From: Sediminicoccus sp. KRV36
GTDB lineage: Bacteria > Pseudomonadota > Alphaproteobacteria > Acetobacterales > Acetobacteraceae
Direction: 5' to 3'
DNA: 64,000 nt
NCBI RefSeq assembly: GCF_023243115.1
Contig: NZ_CP085081.1
Location: 3,224,001-3,288,000 of the forward strand
Shown here: positions 1-7,578 of the stretch, piece by piece
How the letters are laid out: the number at the start of each line of letters is the position of its first letter
Numbering within the stretch: position 1 is the first letter of the stretch
Position numbers and translations under genes: made by a program
Notes under the pieces: generated by a model
Database searches by the model: none
Seen by the model: only the letters and a program-made list of their open reading frames with translations
What the model was told of the DNA's origin: nothing

Positions 1-375
1 CAGGCTCGGCGCAAAGAAGCCCGCCAGCGCGAAGCCCAGCATGGCGACGAGCGGCGAGACGCCCTCCCGGTCCAGGTAGGGCGCCGCAAGTCGCAAGGCC
101 GGGACGGCCGCCATGGAGGCCAGCGCGCAGCCCGCCAGCACCCAGGCCAGCCGCCCATGACCGCGCGCGCGGTCGCAATCCGGTCCCGCCAGCCGCCCGC
201 CCCACCAATGGCCAAGCGAAAAGCCACCGAGCACCACCGCGATCACCGCCGTCCAGGAATGCACCGACATGCCCACATAGGGTGCCAGCAGCCGCCCCGC
301 GACGATCTCGACAACCAGGCCCAGCGCACTGGCGAGCAGGATGGTGCCAGCGTCCAGCATGGCTCTCAGGCGCAT
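1..375 (-). CDS. Spermidine synthase-like membrane protein (partial, N-terminal part)
   Basis: The minus strand is open from an ATG at 375 to the window edge (125 codons, 3' end missing). The product begins with hydrophobic helices and contains EIVAGRLLAPYVGMS and FSLGHWWGGRLAG, typical of the membrane domain of fused MFS/spermidine-synthase proteins. In that family a polyamine-synthase-like Rossmann domain normally follows and is not visible here. An alternative ATG lies at 360. It is divergent from soxW, with 62 bp between them. The function of these membrane fusions is poorly known, so the name is by family resemblance only. Confidence 0.7.
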   Translation of the reverse strand, partial: MRLRAMLDAGTILLASALGLVVEIVAGRLLAPYVGMSVHSWTAVIAVVLGGFSLGHWWGGRLAGPDCDRARGHGRLAWVLAGCALASMAAVPALRLAAPYLDREGVSPLVAMLGFALAGFFAPSL

Positions 376-437
376 TGACGCGGCCCCGCCGGATGCGCAC
401 ATGCTGGTGCAGGAATGAAGGTCTGGAGGATGCGCCC

Positions 438-986
438 ATGCCTCGACTCACCCGCCGCAACCTGCTCACCGGCCTCGCGCTCGCCCCCGGTTTGGCACAC
501 GCCGCGCCGGTCCCCACGGATAACGGGTTCACCCAGGACTGGTTCCACGAAGGCTTCCTCGATCTGCCCGAGGATTTGCGCGAAGCCACCGCCGAGGGAA
601 AGCGCCTCGCTGTCACCTTTGACCAGCGCGGCTGCCCCTATTGCCGCGAGATGCACACCGACCACCTGACGCGCCCCGAGATCGAGGGCTTCGTCCGCCC
701 ACGCTTCCGCATCATCCAACTCGATCTGCATGGCGCGCGCCCGGTGACGGATTTCGATGGCACAGTGCTGGAGGAACGCGCTCTGGCGCGGCGTTGGCGA
801 GTTACCTTCACGCCGAGCTTCATTTTCCTGCCAGAGCAGGCGCCGCCCCGAATGGGCCGCGAGATCGAGGTGGCGCGCATGCATGGCCTGATGCCGAAGC
901 CGGATTTCCTGGCGATGTTCACCTATGTGGCCGAGCATGGCTATGCGGGCGGCAGAAGCTTCCGCGCATGGCGGGAGCGCGGCTGA
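438..986 (+). CDS. soxW: SoxW-like periplasmic thioredoxin
   Basis: 182 residues. The ATG at 438 follows a good GGAGG ribosome site. The N-terminus has a twin-arginine-like signal (RLTRRNLLTGLALA) ending near AHAAP. The fold is thioredoxin-like with a CPYC active site at residues 66-69 and a cis-proline region (FTPSFIFL). SoxW proteins are periplasmic thiol-disulfide reductases that keep the SoxY carrier cysteine reduced and are recharged by a CcdA/SoxV membrane protein. That partner is encoded convergently 8 bp away. The name rests on this context and on the CPYC thioredoxin fold; a general DsbE-type role is possible. Confidence 0.8.
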   Translation: MPRLTRRNLLTGLALAPGLAHAAPVPTDNGFTQDWFHEGFLDLPEDLREATAEGKRLAVTFDQRGCPYCREMHTDHLTRPEIEGFVRPRFRIIQLDLHGARPVTDFDGTVLEERALARRWRVTFTPSFIFLPEQAPPRMGREIEVARMHGLMPKPDFLAMFTYVAEHGYAGGRSFRAWRERG

Positions 987-994
987 CTCCGGGC

Positions 995-1729
995 TCATCC
1001 AAAGCGCCCCAGATCGGGCCAGCGGTCGAGCAGAAAGGCGCCGATATCCTGAAAGGTGCCAGTCAGCACCATCAGCCCCGTGACCACCAGCAAGCCGCCC
1101 ACCAGGATTTCGACCAGGCGGAAGTGCCTCCGGAAGCGCTGCACAAACCGCAGGAAGGGCGTGACGAACGCCGCCGCCAGCAGGAAGGGCACGCCGATGC
1201 CGAGCGCATAGGCAAAGAGCAACGCCGCCCCCTCCCAGACGCTGTCCGCTGCCGCCGCGATGGTCAGGATGCCGGCCAGCACCGGCCCCACGCAGGGTGT
1301 CCAGCCAAAGGCGAAAGCCAACCCCACCACATAGGAACCAAGCGGCGAGACGGGTTTTTCCGTCGGCTGGAAACGCTTCTCGTAGTTCAGGAAGGAAATC
1401 CGGAAGACGCCGGCAAAATGCAGGCCGAAGGCAATGAGCACGACGCCGGCGATCATCGCCACCGTATCCAGATGATCGGACAGAAGCTGCGAGATGAGGC
1501 TGGCCGTCGCACCCATCGCGGTGAAGACCGTGGCAAAGCCCAGAACAAAGAAGCTGGCCGCCGCCATGACGCGTCCGCGGTCCGGTGCCTCCGCGACCGG
1601 CCCGCCAGGTGCGGCGCGCAAGGTCACCCCGCCAAGGAATCCGAGATACGGAATGATCAGCGGCAACACGCAGGGCGAGAGGAAGGACAGCATGCCCCCC
1701 AGCAGCGCCGCGGCATACCCGACCTGCAT
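995..1729 (-). CDS. soxV: CcdA/SoxV-type transmembrane thiol-electron transporter
   Basis: 244 residues with about six membrane helices. It carries the two CcdA-family cysteines, C20 in LSPCVLPL and C146 in WTPCVGPVL. These move reducing equivalents from cytoplasmic thioredoxin to periplasmic thioredoxin-like proteins. The start lies 3 bp after the soxB stop at 1733-1735, so it is the last gene of the sox operon. This supports a SoxV role of reducing SoxW rather than a purely cytochrome c maturation role, though the two families are hard to separate by sequence. Its 3' end faces soxW. Confidence 0.87.
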   Translation of the reverse strand: MQVGYAAALLGGMLSFLSPCVLPLIIPYLGFLGGVTLRAAPGGPVAEAPDRGRVMAAASFFVLGFATVFTAMGATASLISQLLSDHLDTVAMIAGVVLIAFGLHFAGVFRISFLNYEKRFQPTEKPVSPLGSYVVGLAFAFGWTPCVGPVLAGILTIAAAADSVWEGAALLFAYALGIGVPFLLAAAFVTPFLRFVQRFRRHFRLVEILVGGLLVVTGLMVLTGTFQDIGAFLLDRWPDLGRFG

Positions 1730-1732
1730 CCC

Positions 1733-3394
1733 TCAGGCGTTGCGCAGGCGGATGTCGCTGCGCGGTTCGACGCGGACGGGGCCGCGCGCGAGGTGTCTAT
1801 TCACCACATCCCAGATCGGCGGCCCTTCCGTCGCCTGGTTGATGCTGGCCCAGCCGGCCACGATGTATTCGCGCGCGGCCTCGATCGGCTGCCCGGTGCG
1901 CAGCAAAGTCAGGTCAGAGACGCGCTGGCCTGACGCGGCCGTCACATCCAGCGTGAAGGAAATGCCGCCGCTGCGGACCATGTCGCCGCCCTGCTGGTAA
2001 TAGGGATCGGGGTTGAACAGATTATCGGCCACATCCTCCAGCACGGCTTTTAGCGTCTCTCCCGTCATGCGGTTGCGATAGGCGGCGGGGTAGGTGATGG
2101 CGGTCTGTGACCACACATCCTCGGCCGTGATATCGGTGCCCGGCAGCAGCGTCGTGCCCCAGCGGAAGCCGGGCGAGAGCGCGATCTCCGCCTCGCGCTG
2201 TTCCAGCAGCGCATCGCAGATCAGGTCATCCCAGGTGCCGGCAGTGTTGCCGCGCCGCCAGAGCAGGCTTTCCGTGCGGCCAACCACGCGCGCGAGGTCA
2301 GCGGCGAAGGGCGCACGCTGCCGCTGCACCAGGGCCGCCATCGCCGCATCGGGTGCTATGGCATTGGCAAAGACCGGGATCAGCGCATGGCGGAACCCGG
2401 CGAGCCTTCCGCCCTGCACATCCAGATCCAGCCGGCTGACGAACTTGCCATTGGCCCCCGTCGCGATCAGCAGCGTCTGCCCAACCTGGAGCGGGCGCGG
2501 CAGCGCATCATGCGTGTGGCCGGTCAGGATCACGTCAATGCCCGGCACGCGGGCAGCGAGCTTGCGGTCCACATCGAAGCCGTTGTGCGAGAGCAGCACC
2601 ACAAGCTGCGCGCCGCCCGCACGGGCCGCCTGCACGCGCTCGGCCAGCTTCTCCTCCTTGATGCCGAATTCCCAGTCGGGGAACATCCAGCGCGGATTGG
2701 CGATCGGCGTATAGGGAAAAGCCTGGCCGATCACGGCCACCTTCACGCCGCCGCGCTCGAACTCCGCGAGGGCTGGGAAGACATCCTCGCTCCATTCGGT
2801 GTCCTGGATATTCGCACCGAGGAAGGGAAAGCCGAGGCCATCCACCAATTCACGCACACGCTCGGCGCCATAGGTGAATTCCCAATGCGCGACCATCGCC
2901 TCGACGCCCAGTGCCTTCTGGAAGGCCACCATATCGGCCCCCTTGGTTTGCAGGCTGGTCCAGGAGCCCTGCCAGGTATCCCCGCCATCGAGCAGGATGG
3001 TCCGGCCCAGCCGCTCCGCCTTGATCGCCTGCACAACCGTGGCGATGCGATCCGCCCCACCCATCGGGCCAAAGCGCCGCGCGAGTTCCGTGTAGTCGAG
3101 GTCGGTCAGCGCATGCGCCATCGCTGTGCCGCGCGGCACGTCATAGGCACCGAGCATCGCCGCACCCGTGATATGCGGCGCGAGGCCGCGTGCCGTACCG
3201 ACGCCGAGATTGGTGGAGGCTTCGCGAAAGCCCATCGGCATCAACTGGCCGTGGATATCCGTGATGTGGATCAGCGTGACCTGACCCAGCGGCTCAAAGC
3301 GCAGCAGATCCGCCTGGGTGGGCGCCTGTTGCGCGTGCGCGGGCAATGCCGCCAGCGCAGCGCCGGCGGCCAGAAGATCGCGACGGGTGATCAT
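1733..3394 (-). CDS. soxB: SoxB thiosulfohydrolase
   Basis: 553 residues. The ATG at 3394 (MITRRDLLAAG) gives a twin-arginine signal, which fits Tat export of the folded dimanganese enzyme. It belongs to the 5'-nucleotidase/metallophosphoesterase superfamily. Visible metal motifs are TDIHGQ (D46, H48), LLDGGDTWQGS, AHWEFTYG (the SoxB version of the GNHE motif) and TGHTHD. SoxB hydrolyses sulfate from the thiosulfate-derived sulfonate attached to SoxY. It lies between soxA (16 bp upstream) and the ccdA-like gene. Length and motifs are normal for the family. Confidence 0.95.
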   Translation of the reverse strand: MITRRDLLAAGAALAALPAHAQQAPTQADLLRFEPLGQVTLIHITDIHGQLMPMGFREASTNLGVGTARGLAPHITGAAMLGAYDVPRGTAMAHALTDLDYTELARRFGPMGGADRIATVVQAIKAERLGRTILLDGGDTWQGSWTSLQTKGADMVAFQKALGVEAMVAHWEFTYGAERVRELVDGLGFPFLGANIQDTEWSEDVFPALAEFERGGVKVAVIGQAFPYTPIANPRWMFPDWEFGIKEEKLAERVQAARAGGAQLVVLLSHNGFDVDRKLAARVPGIDVILTGHTHDALPRPLQVGQTLLIATGANGKFVSRLDLDVQGGRLAGFRHALIPVFANAIAPDAAMAALVQRQRAPFAADLARVVGRTESLLWRRGNTAGTWDDLICDALLEQREAEIALSPGFRWGTTLLPGTDITAEDVWSQTAITYPAAYRNRMTGETLKAVLEDVADNLFNPDPYYQQGGDMVRSGGISFTLDVTAASGQRVSDLTLLRTGQPIEAAREYIVAGWASINQATEGPPIWDVVNRHLARGPVRVEPRSDIRLRNA

Positions 3395-3410
3395 GTCTGT
3401 TCTCCGCCCA

Positions 3411-4208
3411 TCAGCGGCGAACCGAGGGGCTTTCGACCGGCAGGCCCTGCGCCCGCCAGGCCAGGTAGAATTCCAGATTGGTGAAGTCCTCGCCGCCCAT
3501 CGCCGGCGGTTGCCCACGCACATCGGCGACGCAGCCCTGAAGGCGGAATTGCAGGCTGATCACCCGCTGCTCCTTCAGGCGATAAGTGGGGAAGCCATTG
3601 CTCATCCCCTGGGAGAGCAGGTCGGCGCGGAGCGAGCGGCCATAATTATCCTCGTGGCAGGAACCGCAACGCATATCGAGCTGGCCGCGCCGCGTGTTGT
3701 AGAAACGCTCCCCCGCGTCAAAGCTGGCGCGCGCTGCGCCATTGATATCCACAGTCACCGGCATGCCGCGCGATTGCAGCGCCACGAAGGTGCTCATGGC
3801 ATTGAGCGGCCGGCTGTCCACAGGCAAGGCGGGTGCGCCCATGCGCTCGGTGCGGCAGATATTGATCTGCTGCTCCAGCGTCACGACACGTTGCAGGCGC
3901 GGGTGATAGGCTGGCATCCGCGCACGCACACCGCGCATCGTCTGCGTCGCGTCATTGTGGCAGGAGGCGCAGGACTGGCCATTCGTGCCTTCGGCCTGGC
4001 TCCAGGCCGCCTCACCCTCCTCGGCCCAGAGCATGGCCGGGTTCTGGAAGTCATCGTCCTGGATGGCGAGGGTTTCCGGTGTCGCGAAGTCGCGGCCGGT
4101 TTGCGGGTTGGGAATCGCCCGCTGGGGTGCCGGCGGATTGCCCTGCGCCAGCGCCATGACGGCCACGAGGGCCGTGGCACCCAACGTCAGACCCGCTGCC
4201 CTCCACAT
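3411..4208 (-). CDS. soxA: SoxA, diheme c-type subunit of the SoxAX cytochrome
   Basis: 265 residues with a signal peptide ending near MALAQ. Two haem c motifs are visible: CASCH at 80-84 and CGSCH at 181-185. C118 (INICRTERM) is a likely axial cysteine ligand of the first haem, and C226 in FRLQGC matches the active-site cysteine that is persulfidated in SoxA. SoxAX couples thiosulfate oxidatively to the SoxY swinging arm in the periplasm. It sits between soxZ (10 bp) and soxB, as in classical sox operons. A diheme rather than monoheme SoxA is evident from the two intact motifs. Confidence 0.95.
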   Translation of the reverse strand: MWRAAGLTLGATALVAVMALAQGNPPAPQRAIPNPQTGRDFATPETLAIQDDDFQNPAMLWAEEGEAAWSQAEGTNGQSCASCHNDATQTMRGVRARMPAYHPRLQRVVTLEQQINICRTERMGAPALPVDSRPLNAMSTFVALQSRGMPVTVDINGAARASFDAGERFYNTRRGQLDMRCGSCHEDNYGRSLRADLLSQGMSNGFPTYRLKEQRVISLQFRLQGCVADVRGQPPAMGGEDFTNLEFYLAWRAQGLPVESPSVRR

Positions 4209-4218
4209 GCCGCGCGCC

Positions 4219-4551
4219 TCAGCTCAGCCGGATTTCGGCGGTCGCCTTGCGTTCCTCGCCGGCGTCATTGGTCCAGACGAACTCGAAGCTGCCCGCCTTC
4301 TCCACCTTGAAGGGGAAGGCGATGTAGGGGTTGGCGGAGATGGCCGAAGCCAGGTCCATGCCGAAGATCACCTGCCCGTCGAATTTCGCTTCGAAGCGCT
4401 TGATGATATCGCGCGGGATGATGGCGCCAGCGGCATCGCGCCGCAGGCCGGTTTCCATGATGTGGGAGATCAGCGTGCGGATCTCGATCACCTCGCCGGC
4501 GCGGGCCTGGGCGGGGATGCGAACGCGGGGTTGTCCGATGGGGGAGGCCAT
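4219..4551 (-). CDS. soxZ: SoxZ, sulfur-carrier scaffold subunit
   Basis: 110 residues without a signal peptide. SoxZ is carried through the Tat system by SoxY, so none is expected. The sequence is all beta-like with typical SoxZ blocks (PRVRIPAQARAGEVIEIRT, HIMETGLRRD, NPYIAFPFKV). It forms the SoxYZ heterodimer that carries covalently bound sulfur intermediates. The gene follows soxY by 18 bp and precedes soxA by 10 bp. The start ATG at 4551 has AGGAAGAAG-like purines upstream. Confidence 0.94.
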   Translation of the reverse strand: MASPIGQPRVRIPAQARAGEVIEIRTLISHIMETGLRRDAAGAIIPRDIIKRFEAKFDGQVIFGMDLASAISANPYIAFPFKVEKAGSFEFVWTNDAGEERKATAEIRLS

Positions 4552-4569
4552 GTGCTTCTTCCTTCTCGC

Positions 4570-5031
4570 TCAGCCGCCGCAGCCGCCGATGGTAACCTTG
4601 ACCTCGGCCCGGACGAGATAGACCGAGCCGTTGCTCATCTCCGCCAGCGCCACGACATCCTGGGTCTGGCCGAGGCGGATGCGCGTATCCGCACTGGCGC
4701 GGCCCATCGCCGGGGTGAACTGGAAGGTCGCGAGATCGGGCGTTGGGTTCTTGTCCGCGAAAAGATGGATCGCCTTCACGTGATCCGCAGCCGTCATCGG
4801 GCTCTCCACCGAGACGGTCAGCGGCACGGTGTTGCCGTTCTCGGCAATGGGGGGAACGCGCAGGGTGATCCGTCCCTCCTGCAGGCTGCGGGTGCCGCGC
4901 ACACGGTCCACCGCCGCCTGCGTGGCGGGCGACATCTGGGCGAAGGCAGGCCGCGGCAACAGGCTGATCGCCATGCCACCGGCAGCCAATGCCAGCACGC
5001 CGCGTCGGCTGGGTTGAGGGGCGTTGTTCAT
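4570..5031 (-). CDS. soxY: SoxY, sulfur-carrier protein
   Basis: 153 residues from the ATG at 5031, chosen because a GGAGAG ribosome site lies just upstream. An in-frame run of ATGs extends back to 5052, where it would overlap the soxX stop. A twin-arginine signal (SRRGVLALAAGG) ends at PAFAQ. The C-terminus is GGCGG, the diagnostic swinging arm whose cysteine (about residue 151) is loaded with thiosulfate sulfane sulfur. It acts in the periplasm as SoxYZ. It is the second gene of soxXYZAB. Confidence 0.95.
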   Translation of the reverse strand: MNNAPQPSRRGVLALAAGGMAISLLPRPAFAQMSPATQAAVDRVRGTRSLQEGRITLRVPPIAENGNTVPLTVSVESPMTAADHVKAIHLFADKNPTPDLATFQFTPAMGRASADTRIRLGQTQDVVALAEMSNGSVYLVRAEVKVTIGGCGG

Positions 5032-5048
5032 GCAACTCTCCATCATCA

Positions 5049-5504
5049 TCATCGCAATGTCTGCAGATAGGCGAGGACGTCCTCGACCTCCTGCGCCGTC
5101 AGAATGGGGCGCCCGACTGACTCACGGCGCACCGCAACCAGCCCGTGGGTGCGGTAATAGGATGGCATGTTGCTTTCGGGATTGAGGCGCTTGCCGTCCA
5201 CAACGCGCAGCCGCAACTCACCCAGCGAATAACGCGCGGCCACGCCAGCCAGCGGCGGGCCGAGATTGCCCTGGAAATCAGCCCTGACAGGCAGTTCGTG
5301 GCAGGTGATGCAGTTGCCCTTGGCGCGATCAAGAGCAATCGCCCGCCCCCGTGCGGCATCACCCGGGCTCGCCGTCAAAGGCTGCGGAATCGCGTCATCA
5401 ACGACCTGAAATGGGACAAGGGATTCGCCCTGGCTGGCGGCGTCATGACCGGTCGCCAGGATGACGAGCAAGGTCCATGCAGCGCAGCGGCCGACTATCC
5501 TCAC
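5049..5504 (-). CDS. soxX: SoxX, monoheme c-type subunit of SoxAX
   Basis: 151 residues from a GTG at 5504. The ribosome site is weak (GGGGAAAC). A hydrophobic signal (WTLLVILATG) is followed by a haem c motif CITCH at 65-69 and a likely axial methionine in SNMPSYY (M113). SoxX accepts electrons released when SoxA conjugates thiosulfate to SoxY and passes them to small cytochromes c. It is the first gene of the sox operon, so the promoter should lie in 5505-5643, downstream of the ArsR-type regulator gene. Confidence 0.92.
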   Translation of the reverse strand: MRIVGRCAAWTLLVILATGHDAASQGESLVPFQVVDDAIPQPLTASPGDAARGRAIALDRAKGNCITCHELPVRADFQGNLGPPLAGVAARYSLGELRLRVVDGKRLNPESNMPSYYRTHGLVAVRRESVGRPILTAQEVEDVLAYLQTLR

Positions 5505-5643
5505 TTTGACGTTTCCCCGTTGTTTAGCTTCCGCTTATATAATCACATCAGCGCGGCCAGGGACAAGCACTTCCTGCACGTGTTTCGCCAGGCCTGATCG
5601 CTGCAGCCTTTGCTGGAGAAGTGGCTCCCCTTGGCCGGCGCTT
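5505..5643 (-). promoter_or_regulatory. Presumed sox operon promoter region
   Basis: 139 bp separate the regulator stop from soxX. The only AT-rich patch is at about 5530-5552 (minus-strand GATTATATAAGC), a plausible -10 or operator for the persulfide-sensor-like ArsR protein encoded next door. I see no clean long palindrome. The assignment is by position only. Confidence 0.35.
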
Positions 5644-5997
5644 TCAGGCGTTGGTTGCCTCAGCCTCTGCTGCGATGGCCGGAGCCTGGGGCGGGCAATA
5701 GAGATCGCGCAGCACTTCCAGCAGCCGTGCGGCCTTGGGGTCGGCCAGGCGGTAGAACACGGTCTGCGATGACTTCCGCGTGGCGACGAGCCCATCGGCC
5801 CGGAGCTTGGCGAGATGCTGCGAGAGCGCGGGCTGCGAGAGGCCGACGCTGGCTGCCAGCGCTGTCACCGTCATCTCCCCTGCGCCAACGAGGTGGCAGA
5901 GCAACAGCAGGCGCCGTTCATTCGCCAGCAAACGCAGCAGGCGCGCCGCTTCCGCTGCATTGTCCTGGATGGCCGAAACATCTGCCCCTGGCTCCAC
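5644..5997 (-). CDS. ArsR-family regulator, SqrR/BigR (persulfide-sensor) type
   Basis: 117 residues from a GTG at 5997, chosen because GGAG lies 10 nt upstream and no in-frame ATG exists nearby. It has a winged-helix HTH (VGLSQPALSQHLAKLRADGLVATRK). Two cysteines, C34 (LLLCHL) and C101 (LYCPP), match the pair that forms a tetrasulfide link in SqrR/BigR sensors of reactive sulfur. This family normally represses sulfide- or thiosulfate-use genes until persulfide accumulates. It lies between trxC and the sox operon in the same direction, so control of sox is likely. A second homologue is at 35492-35827. Confidence 0.85.
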   Translation of the reverse strand: MEPGADVSAIQDNAAEAARLLRLLANERRLLLLCHLVGAGEMTVTALAASVGLSQPALSQHLAKLRADGLVATRKSSQTVFYRLADPKAARLLEVLRDLYCPPQAPAIAAEAEATNA

Positions 5998-6097
5998 GGT
6001 CGTCTTTCTCCATGACGTGTTCACGGTCAGGCACTTATTAGGGGGCGCTTGCCGCAATCTCCAGGCTCCCTTGGCCCGCCGCGTGGTCTCCTGGGAG

Positions 6098-6541
6098 TTA
6101 TTTGGTCGGGAAAACACTCTCAGCCCAGGCGATGATGCGCCCGGCTGGCAAGGCACCAGCCTGGCGGGCGATTTCGCGCCCAGCCGCGAACAGGGCGAGG
6201 GTCGGGATGCTGCTGATCGCCAATTCCGCCGCCAGCCCGGGGGCCTCCTCCGTCGAAACCTTGAGCAGCCGCATGCGCGGTTCCAGCGTGGCGGCGGCAG
6301 CCTCGAAAGCCGGCGCCATGGCGCGGCATGGGCCGCACCAGGAGGCCCAGAAATCCACCAGCACCGGCAATTCGCAGATCCGCAGATGCCGGCGGAAACG
6401 AAGCTCGGACAGGGCAACCGGCTTGCCCGTGAACAAGGGCGCCTTGCACACCCCGCAGCGCGGGCCATCGCCGAGCCGCGCCGTCGGCACACGGTTGGCG
6501 GCATCGCATTGCGGGCAAGCGATCTGGGTTGTCGGCGTCAT
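6098..6541 (-). CDS. trxC: Thioredoxin 2 (zinc-ribbon thioredoxin)
   Basis: 147 residues with no signal peptide. An N-terminal zinc ribbon (C9, C12, C29, C32) precedes a thioredoxin domain with WCGPC at residues 68-72 and the cis-proline motif SSIPTLALF. TrxC is a cytoplasmic disulfide reductase linked to oxidative stress. Here it lies just upstream of the persulfide-sensor gene and the sox operon, where it could reduce persulfides or feed the CcdA-like protein. It is separated by 98 bp from apbE and 100 bp from the regulator, so its transcription unit is unclear. Confidence 0.92.
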   Translation of the reverse strand: MTPTTQIACPQCDAANRVPTARLGDGPRCGVCKAPLFTGKPVALSELRFRRHLRICELPVLVDFWASWCGPCRAMAPAFEAAAATLEPRMRLLKVSTEEAPGLAAELAISSIPTLALFAAGREIARQAGALPAGRIIAWAESVFPTK

Positions 6542-6639
6542 CGTGCTGTCCCTCCGTCAAGTCACTCTAACATGGATCGCCATTGCGGCCTGAAGCGGCT
6601 CTGCTCCAGCAAACCGGCCGCATTCATGGCTGCGGCGGA

Positions 6640-7578
6640 TCAGACCGTAGACCTGACCGTCCCGTCGCAGAACACGAAGATGGTCTCCAATCCGAACTTG
6701 GCGGCCAGCGAACTGGCCGCTTCCGCACCCAGCACCATGAACGCCGTCGCCCAGGCATCGGCGGCCATGCAGGTGCCCGCAAGAACGGAGACGGAGGCGA
6801 TCCCGTTATCGAGCGGGCTTTGCGTGGCCGGATCCATCGTGTGCGACAAAACTCTGCCTGCAACTTCCACCCAATGCCGGTAGTTGCCGGAGGTCGCGAC
6901 CGCCCTGTCGGTCAGTTCGATCACGCCCATCGCATCGCGGCTGTACCGGTCGGGGCGTTCATGCGCCACGGCCCAGCTTGCGCCATCCGGCTTCAAACCC
7001 TGGGCGCGCATCTCGCCATCAATGCCGACCAGCCAGGTCTGGATGCCAAAGCTGTTCATCACCCGTGCCATCTCGTCCACGCCGAAGCCCTTGGCGATGC
7101 CCGAGAGATCGAGCGACAGCGGGGCCGATTTCCGCGCGCGGAAAGCAGCGGCATCCAGTTGCAAAGACGCGCTCGTCACCGCGCGCGGCGATACGGATGC
7201 GGTGTCGATGCGGCTCCGGTCCGGCCGGCGCTCGCCCGGCCCGAAACCCCAAGCCTCGACCAATGCGCCAACGCCGATATCGAAGGCGCCTTTCGTGGCC
7301 CGGCCGATCTTCAGCGCCTCGGCGAGCACCGTCATCAATTCGCGCGGGATCGCAATCCACTCGCCGATGGGCGCCGCATTCAGGCGGTTGAGATCGGAGT
7401 CCGGCTTCCAACTGGACATCTGCCGGTCCACGCGGTCCACAGCTTCGAAGAGCGCAGCGGCCAGGGCCTCGGTCGCCATGCCGTCCGGCGCGAAGAACAC
7501 GGCGGCATAGCGTGTGCCCATGGTCGGGCCATTCAGCATGTGGCGCACCATCGGCGCCGCCTCAATACACATCTTCAA
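6640..7578 (-). CDS. apbE: ApbE family FAD:protein FMN transferase
   Basis: 312 residues from the ATG at 7578, which overlaps the upstream gene by 17 bp. An alternative ATG is at 7551. ApbE motifs are present: MGTRYAAVFF near the start, LSGIAKGFGVDEM, GIDGEMRAQG and HTMDPATQSP. ApbE transfers FMN from FAD to Ser/Thr in extracytoplasmic flavoproteins. No lipobox or clear signal peptide is seen, which is unusual because most ApbE proteins work in the periplasm; it may act in the cytoplasm before export of its target. The likely target is the DUF2271 protein at 9782-10267. Confidence 0.9.
   Translation of the reverse strand: MKMCIEAAPMVRHMLNGPTMGTRYAAVFFAPDGMATEALAAALFEAVDRVDRQMSSWKPDSDLNRLNAAPIGEWIAIPRELMTVLAEALKIGRATKGAFDIGVGALVEAWGFGPGERRPDRSRIDTASVSPRAVTSASLQLDAAAFRARKSAPLSLDLSGIAKGFGVDEMARVMNSFGIQTWLVGIDGEMRAQGLKPDGASWAVAHERPDRYSRDAMGVIELTDRAVATSGNYRHWVEVAGRVLSHTMDPATQSPLDNGIASVSVLAGTCMAADAWATAFMVLGAEAASSLAAKFGLETIFVFCDGTVRSTV

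Noticed and set aside
641..1933. Long plus-strand open frame antisense to the ccdA-like and soxB genes
   Set aside because: High GC leaves many long antisense frames open. The text is low-complexity and rich in Arg, Gln and Asp, has no domain, and the opposite strand holds clear family matches.
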